Assembly (NCBI GenBank): GCA_031289815.1
Contig: JAITOS010000087.1
Span: 1-16,984 of the forward strand
Direction of reading: 5' to 3'
Length of the DNA: 16,984 nt
From: Peptococcaceae bacterium
GTDB lineage: Bacteria; Bacillota; Desulfitobacteriia; Desulfitobacteriales; Desulfitobacteriaceae
The notes beneath the pieces are model-generated. The model made no database searches. It was not told the DNA's origin and saw only the letters and a program-made list of their open reading frames with translations. Positions 1 to 6,112 of the stretch are shown here, in pieces (the stretch's first letter is position 1; each line of letters starts with the position of its first letter). The translations under genes were made by a program, and so were the position numbers.

Positions 1-147
1 ACGCTTGCCACGCGAGCCATCGACAAGGGAATGCCGATAGAGCAGGTTCAGCGGTTGCTGGGACACCAGAAAATCGACACCACTCTGCAATACGCGATGG
101 TAAACCAGAACAACGTGAAGCTGTCGCACCGTAAGTATATCGGCTGA
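1..147 (+). CDS. Tyrosine recombinase/integrase, C-terminal end (partial)
   Basis: Only the last 48 codons are inside the window; the gene is open at the left edge and ends at a TGA. The visible peptide carries the end of the catalytic domain of the tyrosine recombinase (phage integrase/XerC-D) family. The motif LLGHQKIDTTLQYA holds the family's third-box histidine and the presumed nucleophilic tyrosine. The tail NVKLSHRKYIG resembles the small recombinases that lie beside type I hsdS genes in Firmicutes and flip their target-recognition domains (recalled family knowledge). The neighbouring HsdS cassette starts at the stop codon itself, with no spacer, which supports a role in cassette inversion rather than phage integration. 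An ordinary integrase of an integrated element is the alternative. The family call is firm; the specific job is inferred from context. Confidence 0.88.
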   Translation, partial: TLATRAIDKGMPIEQVQRLLGHQKIDTTLQYAMVNQNNVKLSHRKYIG

Positions 148-150
148 CGT

Positions 151-167
151 CAAATCCCGATTTGTCG
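151..167. repeat. Left boundary repeat of HsdS cassette (palindromic)
   Basis: CAAATC-CC-GATTTG (151-164) is a perfect inverted repeat with a 2-base centre. The 9-mer GATTTGTCG (159-167) recurs inverted as CGACAAATC at 673-681, and CAAATCnnnATTT recurs directly at 676-688. It lies four bases after the recombinase stop codon, at the codons for the conserved KSRF motif. This makes it a candidate crossover site for hsdS shuffling; the repeat is seen, the function is inferred. Confidence 0.5.
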
Positions 168-169
168 AG

Positions 170-691
170 ATGTTCGGTGGTGGGAAGTACGATGAGAAAA
201 CGGTGGAAGAAGTATGTGATAGTATTTTAGGTGGTGGTACGCCTTCCAAAAGCAAGCCAGAATATTATACAGGCGAAATACCGTGGGTAACGCCAAAGGA
301 TATGAAGTCAGCCATAATTACGGACAGCATTGACCACATCACCGAAGAAGCAGTCAATGTTAGCACAGTTAAGATGGTTCCGCAAAAATCGATACTGATG
401 GTTATACGAAGTGGCATTCTCAAGCACGATTTACCGCTTGCGATAAACGCCGTTCCTGTCACAATCAATCAAGATATGAAAGCATTTATAGTTGGAAACG
501 AGATAACGCCGGAATATCTGATGTACTCGTTTGTAGTGCGAGAAGCTGAACTACTAAGTAACGTGCGAGCGGTCACGGCAGATAACATTGAGTTTGGCGT
601 GATTAAAAATATGTGCATACCAATCCCCCCGCTTGACCTCCAAACCCGCTTCTCCGACTTTGTTCGCCAGACCGACAAATCAAAATTTTGA
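170..691 (+). CDS. hsdS: Type I restriction HsdS target-recognition cassette (half-size, probably silent)
   Basis: Encodes up to 173 residues, against roughly 400 for a complete HsdS, and holds one target-recognition domain. Family hallmarks are VEEVCDSILGGGTPSKSKP and GEIPWVTPKDMKS near the N-terminus and PIPPLDLQTRF near the end. HsdS reads the DNA target for the methylase and nuclease of a type I R-M complex. The frame is open upstream of the ATG: codons from about 149 read VKSRFVEMFG, the conserved start of the second half of a full HsdS. The reading frame therefore begins mid-protein. No Shine-Dalgarno site precedes ATG 170. It ends at DKSKF, where the C-terminal coiled-coil spacer of a complete HsdS would begin, so that spacer is missing. 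This looks like a spare cassette stored behind the recombinase gene and expressed only after recombination into an active hsdS. A remnant of a decayed hsdS is the alternative. Confidence 0.82.
   Translation: MFGGGKYDEKTVEEVCDSILGGGTPSKSKPEYYTGEIPWVTPKDMKSAIITDSIDHITEEAVNVSTVKMVPQKSILMVIRSGILKHDLPLAINAVPVTINQDMKAFIVGNEITPEYLMYSFVVREAELLSNVRAVTADNIEFGVIKNMCIPIPPLDLQTRFSDFVRQTDKSKF
673..691. repeat. Right boundary repeat of HsdS cassette
   Basis: CGACAAATC (673-681) is the exact inverted copy of 159-167. It overlaps the perfect 12-base palindrome TCAAAATTTTGA (680-691), which contains the stop codon. It encodes the conserved DKSKF motif, the counterpart of KSRF at the left boundary. Together the two sites bracket the cassette in the manner of an invertible segment. 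Confidence 0.45.
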
Positions 692-705
692 ACGACAACG
701 CACCC

Positions 706-734
706 TTGACGGTTCGCGATAAGAGTGATAGACT
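706..734 (+). promoter_or_regulatory. Promoter of the toxin-antitoxin operon
   Basis: TTGACG (706-711) and TAGACT (729-734) are separated by 17 bases, matching sigma-A spacing with 5/6 and 4/6 consensus positions. It begins 15 bases after the HsdS stop and is the only good promoter before the antitoxin start. The -10 element overlaps the first operator repeat. Confidence 0.55.
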
Positions 735-759
735 AAGTCGAGTGAACTAAGTCTAGTGA
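732..759. promoter_or_regulatory. Tandem-repeat operator of the Phd/VapC operon
   Basis: Two adjacent 14-base direct repeats, ACTAAGTCGAGTGA (732-745) and ACTAAGTCTAGTGA (746-759), differ at one base. They cover the region from the -10 element to just before the ribosome binding site. Phd/YefM antitoxins characteristically repress their own operons by binding repeated sites over the promoter, so autoregulation here is a reasonable inference. Confidence 0.55.
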
Positions 760-771
760 AGGGGGATCGTG

Positions 772-1011
772 ATGCAGCAAATCAATATCCACGAAGCCAA
801 AACGCAATTATCGTATTGGCTTGACAGAGCCGCAAAGGGCGAGCCTTTTATCATTGCGAAAGCGGGGAAGCCGATTGCGAGGGTGGAGGCGGTCGAACGT
901 GTAAACACCTACGCGCGCGTCGGTTTTATGCGCGGACACATCCGTGTTCCTGATGATTTTGACAGAATGGGCGCTGACGATATCACAAGGTTGTTTGGAG
1001 GATCAGAATGA
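772..1011 (+). CDS. Antitoxin, Phd/YefM family
   Basis: Encodes 79 residues from ATG 772, preceded by GGGGG at 761-765; an in-frame GTG at 769 is the alternative start. The N-terminal half has the family signature INIHEAKTQLSYWLDRAAKGE followed by AKAGKPIARV, which forms the DNA-binding and dimer fold. The C-terminal half (RVGFMRGHIRVPDDFD, then ITRLFGG) is the usual tail that wraps and blocks a PIN-domain toxin. Its stop overlaps the toxin start by four bases (ATGA), so the two are translationally coupled. The protein is expected to neutralise VapC in the cytoplasm and to repress its own promoter through the tandem repeats upstream. Length and sequence are normal for the family. Confidence 0.9.
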   Translation: MQQINIHEAKTQLSYWLDRAAKGEPFIIAKAGKPIARVEAVERVNTYARVGFMRGHIRVPDDFDRMGADDITRLFGGSE

Positions 1012-1391
1012 AACTGTTGCTCGACACGCATATTTTGCTGTGGGCGGCGGCGGATTCGCTGCCACCGTCAGCGGAGCGGTATTTCACAGACCCGGCAAAC
1101 GAGTTGTATTTCAGTCCGGCAAGCATTTGGGAAGTCGTCATCAAGCGCGGCATGAGCCGCGATGATTTTTGTGTGGATCCCGCCATACTGCTGAACGGCT
1201 TACTGGAAAACGGATACAAAGAGTTGCCAATAACCGCGCGGCATACCTTGCTTGTCGGCTCGCTGCCGCAGTTACATAAAGACCCGTTTGATCGTATATT
1301 ACTGGCGCAGACGGTTGCGGAAGGGATGCCGTTTCTCACGGCGGACGAAACGCTTAGGCAATATCCGGGCTCCATCATATTTGTCGGGTGA
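1008..1391 (+). CDS. vapC: Toxin, VapC-type PIN-domain ribonuclease
   Basis: A 127-residue single PIN domain. The acidic residues that bind the catalytic metal are all present: Asp6 in LLLDTH, Glu42 in IWEVVIK, Asp95 in HKDPFDRILLAQ (Asp92 nearby), and Asp113 in LTADE. PIN-domain toxins of type II systems cleave RNA, often tRNA or rRNA, when the labile antitoxin is lost. The gene overlaps its antitoxin by four bases and depends on the same promoter. The LLLDTHILLWA opening is typical of PIN proteins paired with Phd-like antitoxins rather than AbrB-like ones. The target RNA cannot be read from sequence. Its place between an hsdS cassette and hsdR suggests that it stabilises the restriction island against loss. 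Confidence 0.9.
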   Translation: MKLLLDTHILLWAAADSLPPSAERYFTDPANELYFSPASIWEVVIKRGMSRDDFCVDPAILLNGLLENGYKELPITARHTLLVGSLPQLHKDPFDRILLAQTVAEGMPFLTADETLRQYPGSIIFVG

Positions 1392-1485
1392 GATGAAAGT
1401 GAACTGTCGATTTTGGCGAAGAGTTGGGGCATTTTCCCGGTGATTAGATGGATAAGACATTTTGATAATTGAGGTGAATTCCCGG

Positions 1486-4400
1486 ATGACCAACTTTGAT
1501 TTTCTGAAAACGGAACCGCAGTTTGATAGCTTCTCCGGTATCGCCATCGCCGCCGAGAGAATCCTGCATATCGATGTGGCGGCCAGCGTTCTCAACTGCC
1601 GCCGCGCTATGGAATTTGCCGTCAAATGGATGTACTCTGTGGACGCTTCCCTCGTCATGCCTTATCAGGAGACCTTGGTCAGTTTGATGAACACCGAAGA
1701 ATTTCGAGATATTATCGGCGCTGACGCGTGGCGGCGTATGGATTTTATCCGCAAAATGGGCAATCGCGCGGCTCATTCCGACAAAAAAATCACCGCGGAG
1801 CAGGCAGCCCTGTGTCTGGAAAATCTGTATGTCTTTCTTGACTTCGTTGCATACTGCTATGCCCAAGATTACACGGAGGGTACGTTCGATCCGTCGCTGA
1901 TAGAAAAAATGGATCAGCCGGAACCATCGCCTGACCTTACGATGCACGATATGGTTAGCAACGAATGCGACTGGAAAGCGTTGTTCGCGGAAAACAAAGC
2001 GCTGAAAGCAGAACTGACGGCCAAGCGTGCGGAACAGCAGTTGACATACGTACCCAAGCCCCTGGAGCTTTCGGAATACAAGACGCGCAAAATCTATATT
2101 GACGCCATGCTTATGGACGCCGGGTGGACAGAGGGCCGTGACTGGCTAAACGAGGTTGAGCTGCCTGGAATGCCGAATCAAGCGGAGGTGGGCTATGCCG
2201 ACTATGTGCTTTATGGGGACGACGGCAGACCGCTGGCTGTAGTGGAAGCGAAACGCACCTGTGTGGATGTGGCTAAAGGCCGCCAGCAGGCAAAGCTGTA
2301 TGCCGACCTGCTGGAAAAGAAACATAAACGCCGACCGGTGGTATTTCTCTCTAACGGCTTTGACACGCGCATTGACGACAACCGGTACCCGGAGCGCAAG
2401 GTGGCGGCTATTTATTCCAAGCGGGATTTAGAAAAATTATTCAATCTGCAAACGCTGAGGACGAGCCTTGGCCATGTAAGCGTCAGCAGGCACATTGCCG
2501 GACGATATTATCAGGAAGCGGCCATCAAGGCGGTGTGCGACAGCTTCGATCATAAGAACCGCAGGAAAGCCTTGCTGGTGATGGCCACCGGTTCCGGCAA
2601 GACAAGGACGGTCATTGCTTTGTGCGACGTTTTGCTGCAACACGGCTGGCTGAAAAACATCCTGTTCTTAGCCGACCGCAAGGCGCTGGTTACACAAGCA
2701 AAGCGCAATTTTGTCAATCTGTTGCCGGATCTGTCCGTCACCAACCTTGGTGACGGAGATGGCAATTACAGCGCTCACTGTGTCTTTTCCACCTATCAGA
2801 CCATGATAAACGATATCGACTCGGTGAAGGATGAGGAGGGAAAGTTGTTCACCAGCGGCCATTTTGACCTTGTTATCTGCGATGAGGCGCACCGCTCCAT
2901 TTATAACAAATACAAAGATATATTCACTTATTTCGACGCGCCGCTGATCGGACTTACCGCCACACCCAAGGATGAAATCGATAAAAACACCTATGAAATC
3001 TTTGAACTGGAAAATGGGGTGCCTACCTATGGCTATGAATTAGCGCAAGCGGTCAAGGACGGATATTTAGTGGATTTTTTGTCGGTCGAAACAACGTTAA
3101 AATTTATTGAGCAGGGGATTGTTTATGACGAGCTTTCGGAGGCGGATAAGGAAGCCTATGAAAAAACTTTTGAGAATGAAAACGGCGCGCTGCCGGAGAG
3201 TATCAGTCCTTCTAAGCTCAACGAATGGGTGTTCAACGAGGATACCATCCGTCAGGTGTTGCACATTCTCATGACCGACGGGCTGAAAGTCAGCTACGGT
3301 GAGAAGATAGGAAAAACGATTATTTTTGCCAAGAACCATGACCATGCGGAAAAAATTTTTGAGGTGTTCGGCAAAGAATATCCGCATTTACAGGGATATG
3401 CAAAGGTCATTGACAACTATATGACCTATGCGCAAAGCGCCATTGACGAATTCTCTGAACCGGATAAACTGCCTCGGATCGCCATTTCTGTTGATATGCT
3501 GGATACCGGGATTGACGTGCCGGAGGTGTTGAATCTCGTCTTTTTCAAAAAAGTGTTGAGCAAGGCGAAGTTCTGGCAGATGACAGGCCGTGGTACCCGT
3601 CTTTGCCCCGGACTGCTGGATGGTGAGGATAAACAGAAATTCTATATTTTCGATTTCTGTGGGAATTTTGAATTTTTTCGTATAAACAAAGGACGGTCCA
3701 CAGCCAATATGCTGGCGTTGCAGGGGGCCATCTTCCATCTCAAGGCGCAGATGATATTTAAACTGCAAGATATTGCTTACCAGACGAAAGAGCTGATTCC
3801 CTTCCGGAGCAAGTTGGTGAAAGAGCTGGTGGGCAAAGTCGAGGAGCTGAACCGCGAGAGTTTTGCGGTGAAACAGCATCTGAAATATGTAGACGTGTAT
3901 GCCGACGTCAAAAATTACGATGCGCTCAGTTATGAAGATACCTTGATCATCGGCAACGAGCTTGCGCCGCTGATCCAGCCGGATGAAGACGAGGCCAGCG
4001 CCGTGCGTTTTGACGCCCTGATGTACGGCATAGAGTTGGCTTTTTTAATCGACAAGAAATATGCTCGCGCCCGTAGCGATTTATTCAAACGGGTACAGGC
4101 GATCGCCGGCGTAGCTAATATTCCGGAGATTATGGCGCAGTCGGAACTGATCAACAAAATTTTGCACACCGATTACTTCGAGCAGGCGGGCATAAGCGAA
4201 TTTGAAAGTATCCGCGAAAGCTTACGCGGTCTGATGAAGTACATTCCGCATACCAAAGTACGCTATGATACTAATTTTGAGGATGATATTCTCTCGCTGG
4301 TATGGAGAGAGTCTGAGCTTGAAAACGATGATTTAAAGAACTACAAGACCAAAGCGGAATTTTATATCCGCCAGCATCAGGACAATATCGTCATAGCCAA

Positions 4401-4794
4401 GCTGAAGACGAATGTGCCGCTGACGCCGTTTGATGTTAAAACATTGGAAACAATCCTCTGGGATGAGGTCGGTACGAAGCAGGATTATGAAGCGGAATAC
4501 GGCGCAAAACCGCTGGGTGAATTGGTCCGAGAGATCGTAGGCTTGGATATGAATGCCGCAAAAACCGCGTTTGCCGCTTATTTGGACGAGACCAACCTGG
4601 ATAGCAGACAAATTTATTTTGTTAACCAGATTGTTGAGTATATCGTGCACAACGGGCTGATGAAGGACCTGTCCGTTCTGCAAGAGCCGCCCTTTACCGA
4701 TCAGGGCAGCGTGGTGGACGTGTTCGCGGATCTGTCGGTGTGGACGGGCATTCGCAGTGTGATAGAGCAGATCAGCGCCAATGCGGCGGCATGA
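1486..4794 (+). CDS. hsdR: Type I restriction endonuclease subunit R (HsdR)
   Basis: Encodes 1102 residues from ATG 1486, chosen because GAGGTG (1471-1476) lies nine bases upstream and MTNFDFLK is a typical opening; an in-frame TTG at 1462 is less likely. HsdR is the motor and nuclease of a type I R-M complex. It translocates DNA on ATP and cuts far from the recognition site. Residues 1-130 resemble a DUF4145-type helical domain. A PD-(D/E)xK nuclease follows, with Asp239 and the Glu254-x-Lys256 pair in VVEAK. The superfamily 2 helicase has Walker A ATGSGKT (367-373), DEAH (466-469), LTATP, LDTGIDVPE (672-680) and QMTGRGTR (698-705). The C-terminal 350 residues fit the EcoEI-type R domain. 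All catalytic motifs are intact, so the enzyme looks functional. It needs HsdM and HsdS partners that are not in the window. There is no clear terminator after it. Confidence 0.95.
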   Translation: MTNFDFLKTEPQFDSFSGIAIAAERILHIDVAASVLNCRRAMEFAVKWMYSVDASLVMPYQETLVSLMNTEEFRDIIGADAWRRMDFIRKMGNRAAHSDKKITAEQAALCLENLYVFLDFVAYCYAQDYTEGTFDPSLIEKMDQPEPSPDLTMHDMVSNECDWKALFAENKALKAELTAKRAEQQLTYVPKPLELSEYKTRKIYIDAMLMDAGWTEGRDWLNEVELPGMPNQAEVGYADYVLYGDDGRPLAVVEAKRTCVDVAKGRQQAKLYADLLEKKHKRRPVVFLSNGFDTRIDDNRYPERKVAAIYSKRDLEKLFNLQTLRTSLGHVSVSRHIAGRYYQEAAIKAVCDSFDHKNRRKALLVMATGSGKTRTVIALCDVLLQHGWLKNILFLADRKALVTQAKRNFVNLLPDLSVTNLGDGDGNYSAHCVFSTYQTMINDIDSVKDEEGKLFTSGHFDLVICDEAHRSIYNKYKDIFTYFDAPLIGLTATPKDEIDKNTYEIFELENGVPTYGYELAQAVKDGYLVDFLSVETTLKFIEQGIVYDELSEADKEAYEKTFENENGALPESISPSKLNEWVFNEDTIRQVLHILMTDGLKVSYGEKIGKTIIFAKNHDHAEKIFEVFGKEYPHLQGYAKVIDNYMTYAQSAIDEFSEPDKLPRIAISVDMLDTGIDVPEVLNLVFFKKVLSKAKFWQMTGRGTRLCPGLLDGEDKQKFYIFDFCGNFEFFRINKGRSTANMLALQGAIFHLKAQMIFKLQDIAYQTKELIPFRSKLVKELVGKVEELNRESFAVKQHLKYVDVYADVKNYDALSYEDTLIIGNELAPLIQPDEDEASAVRFDALMYGIELAFLIDKKYARARSDLFKRVQAIAGVANIPEIMAQSELINKILHTDYFEQAGISEFESIRESLRGLMKYIPHTKVRYDTNFEDDILSLVWRESELENDDLKNYKTKAEFYIRQHQDNIVIAKLKTNVPLTPFDVKTLETILWDEVGTKQDYEAEYGAKPLGELVREIVGLDMNAAKTAFAAYLDETNLDSRQIYFVNQIVEYIVHNGLMKDLSVLQEPPFTDQGSVVDVFADLSVWTGIRSVIEQISANAAA

Positions 4795-4812
4795 TTCTTC
4801 CGAGCGAGCCTA

Positions 4813-4842
4813 TTGACCGACCCTGCATATTTGTGTTAAAAT
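4813..4842 (+). promoter_or_regulatory. Promoter of rpmE
   Basis: TTGACC (4813-4818) and TAAAAT (4837-4842) lie 18 bases apart, each matching consensus at five of six positions. The element lies just after the hsdR stop and about 40 bases before the rpmE start, so rpmE does not depend on the restriction genes. Confidence 0.65.
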
Positions 4843-4882
4843 ATCTAAGTTAATGGATCCTCGCGGAAAGAAGGTGACAACC

Positions 4883-5083
4883 TTGAAAGAAAACATACAT
4901 CCGGACTACCAGCCGACGACGATTACTTGCTCGTGCGGCGAGGTGATTCAGACGGCCAGTACGAGAAAAGATATTAAAGTTGAGATTTGTTCAAAGTGCC
5001 ATCCTTTTTATACGGGGGTACAGCGCTTTGTGGATGCCGGCGGACGCGTTGAACGCTTTAAGAGAAAATACGGGATGCAGTAA
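4883..5083 (+). CDS. rpmE: 50S ribosomal protein L31
   Basis: Encodes 66 residues from TTG 4883, selected because AAGGTG (4871-4876) precedes it by six bases and the product then opens MKENIHPDYQP, the standard L31 N-terminus. L31 is a small protein of the large ribosomal subunit that contributes to the bridge with the small subunit. Cys16-x-Cys18 and Cys36-x-x-Cys39 form the zinc ribbon of the C+ type, as opposed to the zinc-free YtiA-type paralogue made in zinc starvation. FVDAGGRVERFKRKYG is the usual C-terminal signature. It is transcribed as a single gene, with a promoter before it and a strong terminator behind it. Confidence 0.96.
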   Translation: MKENIHPDYQPTTITCSCGEVIQTASTRKDIKVEICSKCHPFYTGVQRFVDAGGRVERFKRKYGMQ

Positions 5084-5113
5084 CAACGGCCTGCGGTCGT
5101 TGCTGAAAATCTG

Positions 5114-5137
5114 GCAGAGCGCAAGCTCTGCTTTTTT
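5114..5137 (+). terminator. Intrinsic terminator of rpmE
   Basis: GCAGAGC-GCAA-GCTCTGC forms a perfect 7-bp stem with a GNRA tetraloop and is followed by six T (5132-5137). A second hairpin, CAACGGCC-TGC-GGTCGTTG (5084-5102, 8 bp with one G-U pair), lies between the stop codon and the terminator and may protect the transcript end. Confidence 0.92.
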
Positions 5138-5191
5138 CGTCAAGGCTGCCGGTTGGCAAAAAATAAGCAGGTGGGACATACGGGGGGTAAA

Positions 5192-6079
5192 ATGGCTAAA
5201 CCGGTGCAATACGGCGGGCAGGCAGTGATTGAAGGCGTGATGATGCGGGGTCCGCACATGATAGCGATAGCTGTCCGGCTGCCCAATGGGGAGATCGACG
5301 TTACCAAACAGGAAATTAAAAGCTGGGCCGCCAAGCCGGTTCTGAAACTGCCGATTATCCGGGGGTTTGTAGCCTTACTGGAATCTCTGATTTTAGGGAT
5401 GAAGGCGCTCACTTTTTCCGCGAATAAGGCGCTGGGCGAAGACGAAGAGGAAGAAGCGGAGGAATTGGGTTTTGCTGAAATTGCGATAACGATCGCCATA
5501 GCCTTGGGGCTGGGTCTTGTGCTCTTTGTCGGGATTCCTACGGCCTCCGCTCATCTGTTGCGCGGTTTGATTCCCAGCGTTATTTGGCAGAATATCCTAG
5601 AGGGCTTGATTCGCCTGGTGATATTTTTCTTGTATATCATGGCGATTTCCAGGCTCAAGGATATCCAGAGAGTGTTTCAGTATCATGGGGCGGAGCATAA
5701 GGCGATATTTAATCACGAAGCGGGAACCCCTTTAAGCGTTGAAAACGCGCGGAGCTTTAAACCGTTGCATCCGCGCTGCGGGACCAGCTTTTTATTAATT
5801 GTCGTCGTCGTCAGTATTTTTGTTTTCGCTTTTTTAGAACTGAATCCGCTGTGGTGGCGTATCGTATCGCGGGTCTTGCTCATGCCCCTGGTGGCGGGGG
5901 TGGCGTATGAATTGTTGAAGGCGTCCGCTCAATATATGGAGTCGCCGGGGATAAAATGGTTGCTGGCGGGAGGCTTGTGGTTGCAGCGGTTTACCACCCG
6001 GGAACCGGATGATGAACAGCTGGAAGTCGCTTTAGCCGCTTTAAACGGAGTCTTGGAGTCCGGTCAGGAATTGGCCTGA
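5192..6079 (+). CDS. DUF1385 (YqhQ-like) integral membrane protein, function unknown
   Basis: Encodes 295 residues from ATG 5192, with a G-rich ribosome binding site at 5182-5187; an in-frame TTG at 5153 lacks one. The opening YGGQAVIEGVMMRGP is the DUF1385 signature found in B. subtilis YqhQ. Hydrophobic segments lie near residues 95-115, 136-153, 199-217 and 226-243, with a weaker one at 54-72. The charged loop GEDEEEEAEE lies at 82-91. Between the second and third clear segments lie HGAEHKAIFNHE (165-176) and HPRCGTS (193-199), a conserved histidine/cysteine-rich stretch that could bind a metal or ligand; that is inference. Genes of this family often lie beside rpmE and prfA, but no biochemical role is assigned that I can state. 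It starts a run of closely spaced genes after the rpmE terminator. Confidence 0.9.
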   Translation: MAKPVQYGGQAVIEGVMMRGPHMIAIAVRLPNGEIDVTKQEIKSWAAKPVLKLPIIRGFVALLESLILGMKALTFSANKALGEDEEEEAEELGFAEIAITIAIALGLGLVLFVGIPTASAHLLRGLIPSVIWQNILEGLIRLVIFFLYIMAISRLKDIQRVFQYHGAEHKAIFNHEAGTPLSVENARSFKPLHPRCGTSFLLIVVVVSIFVFAFLELNPLWWRIVSRVLLMPLVAGVAYELLKASAQYMESPGIKWLLAGGLWLQRFTTREPDDEQLEVALAALNGVLESGQELA

Positions 6080-6112
6080 ATCGTTTGCGCTTGAGGAAGG
6101 CAGGGGACGGAA

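Noticed and set aside
1391..1485. Possible separate promoter for hsdR
   Set aside because: TTGGGG and TTGGCG are present, but no matching -10 lies at 16-18 bases; hsdR may rely on the toxin-antitoxin transcript.
983..1947. Long reverse-strand open frames over vapC and the start of hsdR
   Set aside because: They mirror strong forward genes with complete catalytic motifs, lack ribosome binding sites and show no known motif.
5801..5816. Run of GTC trinucleotides in the DUF1385 gene
   Set aside because: It encodes four valines in a membrane helix within an intact frame; too short to treat as a functional microsatellite.
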